NCBI GenBank assembly: GCA_043789035.1
Contig: JAYWIG010000212.1
Coordinates: 1 to 10,600 of the forward strand
Source: JAYWIG01 sp043789035
Lineage (GTDB): Bacteria > Pseudomonadota > Gammaproteobacteria > Burkholderiales > Burkholderiaceae_E
DNA: 10,600 bases
Reading direction: 5' to 3'
Shown one piece after another: positions 1 through 5,673 of the stretch; within the stretch, counting starts at the first letter, position 1; each line of letters starts with the position of its first letter. The notes beneath the pieces were generated by a model. That model saw nothing but the letters and a program-made list of their open reading frames with translations, had not been told where the DNA came from and searched no databases. Both the position numbers and the translations under genes were made by a program.

Positions 1-299
1 AATTTAGGGAAAATGTTAGTGATCTGAAAGCTCCGCGATAACCCTTTGCGATTAATCTCGAATGGTCTCAAACCAACAATTGATTGGCCATTTAAAGCAA
101 TCTCGCCGCTACTCAAACCGAAGCGACCAGAAATCAAATTAAAAAGTGTCGATTTACCCGCACCGTTTGGCCCGATCACCGCATGGCGTTCGCCCGCTTT
201 GATATCGAGATTTACACCGCGAATAATTTCTGTTTTGCCAAAGGCCTTTTTCACATCTTTTAGAGTGAGTGCTGAGGCCGCATTGCTAGAGAAACTCAT
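1..299 (-). CDS. livG: Branched-chain amino acid-type ABC transporter ATP-binding protein, N-terminal part (LivG-like), cut by window edge
   Basis: This is the cytoplasmic ATPase that drives the LivHM permease. Only the first 99 codons lie in the window. Translating the minus strand from the ATG at 299 gives a Walker A motif, GPNGAGKST, at residues 43-51, followed by the LivG-like stretch LFNLISG. The Q-loop is in the sequence SRSFQIT (Q92), close to the RTFQ of LivG proteins. The signature and Walker B motifs would lie beyond the left edge. The ATG overlaps the livM stop as ATGA, and GAGGTGA sits just upstream as a ribosome binding site, so translation is probably coupled to livM. A livF-type second ATPase would be expected further left, which is inference. 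LivG rather than LivF is favoured by position directly after livM and by the FNLISG/SFQ motifs. Confidence 0.9.
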   Translation of the reverse strand, partial: MSFSSNAASALTLKDVKKAFGKTEIIRGVNLDIKAGERHAVIGPNGAGKSTLFNLISGRFGLSSGEIALNGQSIVGLRPFEINRKGLSRSFQITNIFPK

Positions 300-1633
300 A
301 GCTTCACCTCGCGCTTAATTTGTTCCTCAATAATCTCTTGAGCTGCGCCCCACTCAGTACCGAAGCTTTTGCGCGCGGCATTAAAGCTAAACGCACCAGC
401 CAGCAGGGTGCCAATAGCCAGTATCCATACTTCAGGTTTGATCGTGTCGACAGTAAAGCCAAAGAGCTTCATGGTTGTGCCGCCTGCTGATTCCAGCGTT
501 AGGTGATAACCCATTTCCAGCACCATGATGACACCTAATAGCAGCAGTAGACCGCTCAAGATCACTCCCACATATGGGTCACGCAAGCGCTTAAACAGCC
601 CATATTTCGCAACCCGCAAATTCATGAGAACTAAGGATGCCAATCCGCCCGGCGCAAACATCACCATGAGCACAAAGAAAGCGCCAAGATAGAGCTGCCA
701 TGCCTTGGTGTATTCTGAAAGTGCAACTGCAAAGAAGATAAACACAATTGCGCCCAAAATTGGCCCGAAGAAAAACAGTGCACCACCGATAAAGGTGGCC
801 AGCAGTACACCTCCAGATCGGGAGGCGTGCACATTTTCCGCAGAAACAATTTCGAAATTGACCGCCAGCAAGCCACCTGCAATACCCGCGAAGAAGGCTG
901 AAGCGATTACCACCAAGTAACGAACTCGTTGCGTGTTGTAACCTAAGAACTCTACCCGCTCTGGATTGTCGCGTACGGCATTACTGATACGGCCCAAAGG
1001 CGTATGGGAAAACGCATACATAGCAATCATTGAAATAAAGCACCAGAACGAAATGAGGTAATAAACCTGTATGCCTGAACCGAAGTTGTATCCCATAAAT
1101 GGCGCACCAACCGTACGGTTACCTGTAATGCCGCCCTCGCCGCCGAAGAACGATGGGAACATGAGGGAACAGGCAAATACTAGCTCGCCAATGCCCAGCG
1201 TAATCATGGCAAACGGAGTGCCCGACTTTTTAGTCGTCACATACCCAAAGATAACTCCAAACAACGCGCCAAAGATACCGCCAACTAATGGCAGAAGAGA
1301 TATGGGAATATTAAAACCACCCGTGCCAATGGTGTTCATCGCGTGAATGGCGAAAAATGCGCCAAGGCCGGAGTAGACGGCGTGGCCGAAAGAGAGCATC
1401 CCGCCTTGTCCAAACAACATGTTGTAGGACAGGCAAAAAATAATCATGATGCCCATTTGTGAAAGCAATGTAATTGCAAAACCTTTTGTAAAAATATGGG
1501 GCAGAACCAGGAATATTAGTGCTGTAAGACCCCAGACTAAACCTCGGCCAATATTCATAGGTTCGAAGTTCATGCCCGCAGGGCCTACACGTGGCCCCCA
1601 ATGGGGCAATAGTTTTGAGAATAACTTGATCAT
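296..1633 (-). CDS. livM: Branched-chain amino acid-type ABC transporter permease LivM, with C-terminal membrane extension
   Basis: This is an inner-membrane permease subunit that pairs with LivH. The 445-residue product is highly hydrophobic. It carries the LivM hallmark at residues 69-92 (SYNMLFGQGGMLSFGHA, then a Gly/Ala-rich helix). The cytoplasmic coupling loop lies near residues 214-240 (GRISNAVRDNPERVEFLGY). The usual family end, FAPGGL, comes at 326-331. About 114 residues follow this point, with two more hydrophobic segments near 355-375 and 401-418 and a charged tail rich in E and K. LivM proteins vary in length (about 300 to 450), so this is a long version and not obviously a fusion. 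The ATG at 1633 is preceded by AGGGAGGG seven bases away, inside the end of livH. The gene starts 3 bases after the livH stop and its TGA overlaps the livG start. The transported solute cannot be read from the permease. Confidence 0.93.
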   Translation of the reverse strand: MIKLFSKLLPHWGPRVGPAGMNFEPMNIGRGLVWGLTALIFLVLPHIFTKGFAITLLSQMGIMIIFCLSYNMLFGQGGMLSFGHAVYSGLGAFFAIHAMNTIGTGGFNIPISLLPLVGGIFGALFGVIFGYVTTKKSGTPFAMITLGIGELVFACSLMFPSFFGGEGGITGNRTVGAPFMGYNFGSGIQVYYLISFWCFISMIAMYAFSHTPLGRISNAVRDNPERVEFLGYNTQRVRYLVVIASAFFAGIAGGLLAVNFEIVSAENVHASRSGGVLLATFIGGALFFFGPILGAIVFIFFAVALSEYTKAWQLYLGAFFVLMVMFAPGGLASLVLMNLRVAKYGLFKRLRDPYVGVILSGLLLLLGVIMVLEMGYHLTLESAGGTTMKLFGFTVDTIKPEVWILAIGTLLAGAFSFNAARKSFGTEWGAAQEIIEEQIKREVKL

Positions 1634-1636
1634 GGC

Positions 1637-2611
1637 TTAGCCCTCCCTGGTGCCCATCAAACCCTTGGGCCTGAAGATGAGGATTAATACCAATAGCAAG
1701 TAAGGTAAAACCGGTGCGACTTGCGATACCTTTAATGACCATACGCTATACAAAGGTGTTGCTTGGGTGACTGTCATCCCTATGCTGGTCAGAATGCTGG
1801 CAATTGACGAATCAACTTGAATCGCAAAGGTTTGCAAAATTCCAATCAGCAGTGAAGCGATAAAAGCCCCAGCGAGTGAACCCATCCCACCGACCACCGT
1901 AACAACGAAAATAATAGAGCCAACCCCCGCCGCCATGCCTGGTTCAGTTTGAAAAGCCGGCCCACCGATTGCACCAGCCAAACCAGCAAGCGCAGCACCG
2001 CCACCAAACACGAGCATAAAAATTTTCGGCACGTTGTGACCTAAGGACTCTACCGCTTCAGGGTGAGTTAAGGCGGCTTGAATTACCAAGCCAATTCGCG
2101 TTCGAGTGAGCGCTAGGTACAAGCTAACCAACATCAAACACGCGACTAACATGATGAAGCCACGATAGATAGGAAATGTTGAGCCATAAATTTGAAACAA
2201 CGGGCCGTCAAGTACAGTTGGTACTTGGTAGGGCACTGCCGCTCTGCCCCAAATAATCTGAACGATTTCGAGCATGATGTAAGACAAGCCGAATGTAAAA
2301 AGCAGCTCCGGCACATGGCCAAATTTGTGCACACGCCTAAGGCCATACTTCTCAGTAATTGCGCCGAGCGCACCTACGAGTAATGGAGCAACAACAATAG
2401 CCACCCAAAAGCCGCCAGCGGGCCATACGCCACTAAAAATCTTGACGATTTGGTAAGCGAAGAACGCGCCAAACATGTAAAAAGATGCGTGTGCAAAATT
2501 GAGCACACCCATCATGCTAAAAATCAGAGTCAGGCCTGACGATAGCAAGAACAGTAGCAAGCCATAGCTCAAGCCATTGAGCAAGGATAGGGAAATTACT
2601 TCGAGTGACAT
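1637..2611 (-). CDS. livH: Branched-chain amino acid-type ABC transporter permease LivH
   Basis: This is the inner-membrane permease partner of LivM. The product is 324 residues when started at the ATG at 2611. The N-terminus is typical of LivH: LSYGLLLFLLSSGLTLIFSM, then GVLNFAHASFYMFGAF at about 35-50. The coupling loop is at 172-197 (RIGLVIQAALTHPEAVESLGH). The family's VVGGMGSLAGAF is at about 239-250 and the FRPKGL ending is close to the C-terminus. Roughly eight hydrophobic segments are visible. A GTG directly upstream would add one residue; I prefer the ATG, and the ribosome site (TTAGGTTG) is weak for either. Translation may rely partly on the mRNA structure, because the intrinsic-terminator-like hairpin ends 17 bases before this start. 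The segment before the final helix (about residues 262-300) looks somewhat longer than in short LivH proteins. Confidence 0.93.
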   Translation of the reverse strand: MSLEVISLSLLNGLSYGLLLFLLSSGLTLIFSMMGVLNFAHASFYMFGAFFAYQIVKIFSGVWPAGGFWVAIVVAPLLVGALGAITEKYGLRRVHKFGHVPELLFTFGLSYIMLEIVQIIWGRAAVPYQVPTVLDGPLFQIYGSTFPIYRGFIMLVACLMLVSLYLALTRTRIGLVIQAALTHPEAVESLGHNVPKIFMLVFGGGAALAGLAGAIGGPAFQTEPGMAAGVGSIIFVVTVVGGMGSLAGAFIASLLIGILQTFAIQVDSSIASILTSIGMTVTQATPLYSVWSLKVSQVAPVLPYLLLVLILIFRPKGLMGTREG

Positions 2612-2622
2612 CACAACCTAAC

Positions 2623-2659
2623 AAAAAAGACGCCTCTTAATTAAATTTTAAGAGGCGTC
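2623..2659 (-). terminator. Intrinsic terminator/attenuator between the binding-protein gene and livH
   Basis: A perfect 12-bp stem is formed by GACGCCTCTTAA (2629-2640) and TTAAGAGGCGTC (2648-2659), with a 7-base loop. Read on the minus strand it is followed at once by six T (A-run 2623-2628 on the plus strand). On the plus strand there is no T-tract, so it acts on the leftward operon. Binding-protein genes of ABC operons often have such a partial terminator, so that the periplasmic protein is made in excess of the permease. I infer that role here, with read-through feeding livHMG because no separate livH promoter is apparent. Confidence 0.85.
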
Positions 2660-2700
2660 CATATCGACAGTTATTACTTATTTAAAACTTCAATCGATTC

Positions 2701-2716
2701 GCCAAATTAATTTGGC
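2701..2716. repeat. Perfect 16-base palindrome across the binding-protein stop codon
   Basis: GCCAAATTAATTTGGC reads the same on both strands and covers the last codons and TAA stop of the binding-protein gene. With no loop it would form only a small imperfect hairpin in RNA, so it could be a protein site, a 3' end structure or chance. Confidence 0.4.
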
Positions 2717-3969
2717 TTTGCTGGCCGCTTCATTTGGCATGAAGTTGGCTGAGCCGCCACATAGGAAGGCAACATGACGTTGCTTTTCCAGCCGTACCCA
2801 GTATTTTCCTGGTCGTATTTAACAGTCTTACCGTCAGTTTTTGTCCAAGTCGCGATGTAAACGTTTTGTTGCAACTGGTGATCAGTAGCACGCATTTCAA
2901 TTTCGCCCGTTAAACTAGGAATTTTAAGACCTTCCATTGCAAAGGCAACTTTGACTGGATCTGTCGATTTCGAACGCTTCATAGCCTCAGCCAAAACTTG
3001 TAAACCGGTGTACGTCTGAAGCGTGTAGTAGTCATCTTTAAATTTGGCCTTCATACTGTCGACCAAGTTCGAGCCAGGGAACTTCTCGACATTGGGGTGC
3101 CAGTTGGTAACCATGCTGACTTTATCCGCTCCTGCAGCGCCCATAGCCGTTGGGACTCCCGTCGTACCGGCGTAGTAAGTAAAAAAGCGCGCGTCAACGC
3201 TTGCATCCTTCGCGGCTTTAATCATTAAGGCAAGGTCCGCCCCCCAGTTGCCAGTAACAATCGTATCGGCGCCGGCAGCCTTAATTTTCGCAACATATGG
3301 AGCGAAGTCTTTGACCTGACCGAGCGGATGGAAATCGTCACCCACAATTTTGATATCGGGACGCTTAATTGCCAAATATTCCTTTGCTGCTTTCGATACA
3401 GATCTACCGAAGGCATAGTCCTGATTAATCAAATAAACGTTTTTGATTTTTGTGTCTTTTTGCATGAAAGCAGTCAAAGCTTCCATTTTCATATCAGCGT
3501 TAATATCTAAACGGAAATGCCAGAAACTGCAGCGCTCGTTCGTTAGTGAAGGATCAACTGCGGCGTAGTTTAAAAACACAATTTCTTTGCCAGGATTACG
3601 CTCATTGTGTTTTGAAACGGCATCCGATAGAGCGATAGCCGCACCGGAGCCATTGCCTTGGGCGATGTACCGGAAACCTTGATCGATGATTTGCTTAAGT
3701 ACCGTTAAGCTCTCTTGTGGGCTACCCTTGTTGTCGAAGCCAACAAATTCAAATTTTGGGCCACCAGCCCAGTTCGCCGCATTGGCCACCTCAGCAGCAG
3801 TCTGCCAAGCGCGTAATTGGTTTTGACCTACAGGCGCGAAGGAGCCCGAAAGTGGATCAATAAAGGCGATCTTTACTGTTTGTGCGGACGCTGACGTAGT
3901 TGCAAAGCCTAAAACTACGGCTGATGCCAAAGCTGCCGCATTGGCGAGCCGAAAAGTTTTCGAAATCAT
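2707..3969 (-). CDS. Periplasmic substrate-binding protein of a branched-chain amino acid-type ABC transporter
   Basis: This is a type 1 periplasmic binding protein (LivK/LIVBP-like fold) that captures solute for LivHMG. The 420-residue product starts with a clear Sec signal peptide: basic start (K4, R7), hydrophobic core at about 8-24, and cleavage after SASA at residue 29. The mature part begins TVKIAFIDPLSGSFAPVG, the standard opening of the family. Later family-like stretches are LKQIIDQGFRYIAQGNGSGAAIA (91-113), INQDYAFGRS (181-190) and the C-terminal TSCQMKRP. The mature protein has only two cysteines, C147 and C411. The ATG at 3969 has an AAGGAG site five bases upstream. It is first in the operon, with its own divergent promoter region and a terminator behind it. 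The substrate is uncertain: leucine-type amino acids are one option, but relatives in betaproteobacteria also serve amides, aromatic acids or other carboxylates. Confidence 0.92.
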   Translation of the reverse strand: MISKTFRLANAAALASAVVLGFATTSASAQTVKIAFIDPLSGSFAPVGQNQLRAWQTAAEVANAANWAGGPKFEFVGFDNKGSPQESLTVLKQIIDQGFRYIAQGNGSGAAIALSDAVSKHNERNPGKEIVFLNYAAVDPSLTNERCSFWHFRLDINADMKMEALTAFMQKDTKIKNVYLINQDYAFGRSVSKAAKEYLAIKRPDIKIVGDDFHPLGQVKDFAPYVAKIKAAGADTIVTGNWGADLALMIKAAKDASVDARFFTYYAGTTGVPTAMGAAGADKVSMVTNWHPNVEKFPGSNLVDSMKAKFKDDYYTLQTYTGLQVLAEAMKRSKSTDPVKVAFAMEGLKIPSLTGEIEMRATDHQLQQNVYIATWTKTDGKTVKYDQENTGYGWKSNVMLPSYVAAQPTSCQMKRPAKPN

Positions 3970-4000
3970 AAGGTCTCCTTGTGTATTTTTTGTTTGTACT

Positions 4001-4018
4001 AAAAGCTATTTCGCTTTT
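4001..4018 (-). promoter_or_regulatory. Short inverted repeat in the binding-protein leader
   Basis: AAAAGC (4001-4006) and GCTTTT (4013-4018) form a 6-bp stem around a 6-base loop. If the proposed leftward promoter is right, this lies at the very 5' end of the livKHMG-type transcript, or overlaps the start point as an operator. It could stabilise the mRNA or bind a regulator. The short AT-rich stem may also be chance. Confidence 0.3.
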
Positions 4019-4023
4019 GTTTG

Positions 4024-4053
4024 ATAATAGCCGAAACTTTTTCAATAAAACAA
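4024..4053 (-). promoter_or_regulatory. Candidate sigma70-type promoter for the transporter operon
   Basis: On the minus strand TTGTTT (4053-4048) and TATTAT (4029-4024) are separated by 18 bases and lie about 55 bases upstream of the binding-protein ATG. Both hexamers are fair matches to TTGACA/TATAAT. The gap between divergent genes must hold this promoter. On the other strand GATAAT at 4023-4028 could serve as a -10 for the rightward oxidoreductase gene, but I see no good -35 for it. Confidence 0.4.
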
Positions 4054-4063
4054 CAAGGGTTAT

Positions 4064-5035
4064 ATGAAGGCATGGCAAGTTACACAGTGGTGCAATCCTG
4101 ATGAGATGGCGTTTGTGGATTTGCCCATGCCTATCCCCGGGCCCGGACAAGTTCGAGTCAAAGTCGCGGCCGCTGCGCTGAACTTCCTAGATACCTTAAT
4201 GATCGAAGGTAAGTACCAGGTAAAACCGCCCTTCCCCTTTACTCCGGGTGTTGAATTCTCTGGCGTAATCGACGCCGTTGGGGATGGCGTGCTTCTAAAG
4301 GTTGGAATGCCGGTCGCTGGGCAAACTCAAACTGGCGCCTATGCTGAATATTTAGTCACCGATGCACGCCAAGTCGCTCCCTTGCCTGCTTCTGTAGACT
4401 TGGCCGAGGCATCCACTATGCCAATCGTGTACCCAACCGCCCACCTTGCCTTGCGAGATTCAGGCCATTTAAAGGAGGGAGAAACAGTTTTGGTGACGGC
4501 TGCGGCTGGTGGCGTAGGGTTAGCTGCAATTCAGCTAGCCAAAGCCTGGGGTGCTGGGAAAATTATTGCAATAGCTGGTGGTGCTGAAAAATTAGCTATT
4601 TGTAAGGAACACGGCGCAACCGACGTTTTTGATTATGCAGACCCGCAGTGGGCCGATCAGGTGAAAGCGGCATTCCCAAATGGTGCAGACATTATTATTG
4701 ATATGGTAGGTGGCGATGTCGCCGAAAAAGCCTTCAAGTTGATTGCCTGGCGAGGTCGCTTTATTGTGGTTGGCTTTGCAGGTGGCACTATCCCGTCAAT
4801 GCCTTTGAATCGATTGCTGCTTAAATCCGCTACAGCCGCTGGGGTCTTCTGGGGGGCAATGGCGCAAAAAGAGCCAAAATTCGCCCAAAGTGTATTTCAA
4901 GACCTATTTAGTTTATTAGCCCAAGGCCGTTTAAAGCCCATTGTTAACCATCGATATCCGCTCGCCCAAGCGCCTCAAGCCATGAAAGATTTGGCGGCAC
5001 GAAAGACGACCGGGAAAGTTATTCTTACGCCGTGA
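4064..5035 (+). CDS. Zinc-independent quinone oxidoreductase-like MDR family enzyme (NADPH:quinone reductase type)
   Basis: This is a medium-chain dehydrogenase/reductase of the quinone oxidoreductase branch, which uses NAD(P)H to reduce quinones or activated double bonds in the cytoplasm. The 323-residue product has a GroES-like N-terminal domain (about 1-125), including PGPGQVRVKV (26-35), ALNFLDTLMIEGKY (38-51) and PFTPGVEFSGVI. A Rossmann domain follows, with the dinucleotide-binding VTAAAGGVGLAAIQLAKAWGA at 144-164, and a C-terminal segment ending TTGKVILTP. The cysteine and histidine ligands of zinc-type alcohol dehydrogenases are absent, as expected for this branch. The ATG at 4064 has AAGGGT upstream. 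Its TGA overlaps the GTG of the next gene, suggesting coupled expression. Acryloyl-CoA reductase (AcuI-like) and crotonyl-CoA reductase-like roles are in the same superfamily, but the sequence does not point to them specifically. The substrate is unknown. Confidence 0.88.
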   Translation: MKAWQVTQWCNPDEMAFVDLPMPIPGPGQVRVKVAAAALNFLDTLMIEGKYQVKPPFPFTPGVEFSGVIDAVGDGVLLKVGMPVAGQTQTGAYAEYLVTDARQVAPLPASVDLAEASTMPIVYPTAHLALRDSGHLKEGETVLVTAAAGGVGLAAIQLAKAWGAGKIIAIAGGAEKLAICKEHGATDVFDYADPQWADQVKAAFPNGADIIIDMVGGDVAEKAFKLIAWRGRFIVVGFAGGTIPSMPLNRLLLKSATAAGVFWGAMAQKEPKFAQSVFQDLFSLLAQGRLKPIVNHRYPLAQAPQAMKDLAARKTTGKVILTP

Positions 5036-5667
5036 AAATCGCCACACCCGAGCTGCATAAAAAATGTTCCGACGTCGCTTTAGCCCGAAGATCAAGCCTG
5101 CGCAGCTTGGGGGGCGTCACCGTAGGTGGATTTTTGAGCAGTTTTCTCAACGGCATGCCGTCGACCGTCATTGCGAACAGTGCTCGCCCTGCAGGCTTTC
5201 CTTCAGAGTTAGAAGAGATCGCCGCTCAAATTCCATGGCGAAAACGCGGTACCGCAACACTCCGCGTGTTGCTATTTAAAGTGTACGACGCTACGCTTTG
5301 GTCGAGCGCAGAAAAAGCTAACCCTCTCGAAGAAAAGGCGCCGTTCGCACTGGATATCACTTATGCTTTGGCAGTTAAGCGTGACGACTTGGTTGATACA
5401 TCGATGCAAGAAATGATTCGATTGCGTAGCCCTAACGCTGCGACGCAAAATCGATGGAATACTTCGTTGAAGTCGGTGTTTCCTTCGGTTGTATCTGGAG
5501 ACAGGCTGCTAGGCGTTTCTATTCCCGCAAAGGGTGTACGTTTCTATCACAACGGCAAGCTCACCGGCGAAGTAGCCGATAGCGCCTTCAGTGAAGCGTT
5601 TTTCGCCATTTGGTTGGACGGCAATACAAAAAAGCCCGACGTTCGGCGGGCTTTGCTTGGCACTTAG
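5032..5667 (+). CDS. Exported chalcone isomerase-like protein (Chalcone_3-type), GTG start
   Basis: This 211-residue protein resembles the bacterial chalcone-isomerase-fold family. These are secreted proteins of unclear function, and isomerase activity should not be assumed. Family-like stretches include WRKRGTATLRVLLFKVYDATLW (69-90), the FALDITYAL strand, MQEMIRL (125-131), FPSVVSGDRLLGV (150-162), VRFYHNGKLTGEVADSAF and AFFAIWLD (189-196), then the RRALLG ending (205-210). The N-terminus looks like an export signal: RRSSLRS at 19-25, a mildly hydrophobic glycine-rich stretch, and a possible cut after VIA (residue 48) or NSA (51). The twin arginine with leucine two residues on suggests Tat, which is inference. 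The GTG at 5032 forms a GTGA overlap with the preceding stop and lacks a strong ribosome site. An ATG at 5155 would remove most of the signal, so I keep the GTG. The last codons also encode the convergent gene's terminator. Confidence 0.82.
   Translation: MKIATPELHKKCSDVALARRSSLRSLGGVTVGGFLSSFLNGMPSTVIANSARPAGFPSELEEIAAQIPWRKRGTATLRVLLFKVYDATLWSSAEKANPLEEKAPFALDITYALAVKRDDLVDTSMQEMIRLRSPNAATQNRWNTSLKSVFPSVVSGDRLLGVSIPAKGVRFYHNGKLTGEVADSAFSEAFFAIWLDGNTKKPDVRRALLGT
5628..5654 (-). terminator. Intrinsic terminator of the acyl-CoA ligase gene, inside the convergent CDS
   Basis: AAAGCCCG (5631-5638) pairs with CGGGCTTT (5647-5654), and CG/CG pairs can extend the stem inward across an A-G mismatch. 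On the minus strand the stem runs into six T (A-run 5628-5633). It begins 20 bases after the acyl-CoA ligase stop codon, the usual place. The plus strand has only three T after the stem, so rightward termination would be weaker. The whole element lies within codons 199-208 of the chalcone isomerase-like gene. Confidence 0.8.
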
Positions 5668-5673
5668 TACAAA

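Noticed and set aside
46..318. Plus-strand open frame opposite livG
   Set aside because: It lies antisense to a clear Walker A-bearing ATPase and has no recognisable domain or ribosome site; several similar open frames opposite livM, the ligase and selO were dropped for the same reason.
1311..1742. Minus-strand 143-codon frame overlapping livH and livM
   Set aside because: It is an out-of-frame shadow of two well-supported permease genes.
2612..2614. GTG as the livH start, one codon before the ATG
   Set aside because: It adds only one residue and the adjacent ATG is the more usual start; the ribosome site does not decide.
5064..5279. Arginine-rich plus-strand frame inside the chalcone isomerase-like gene
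   Set aside because: It is out of frame with a product that matches a known family along its length; the composition is typical of a shifted frame.
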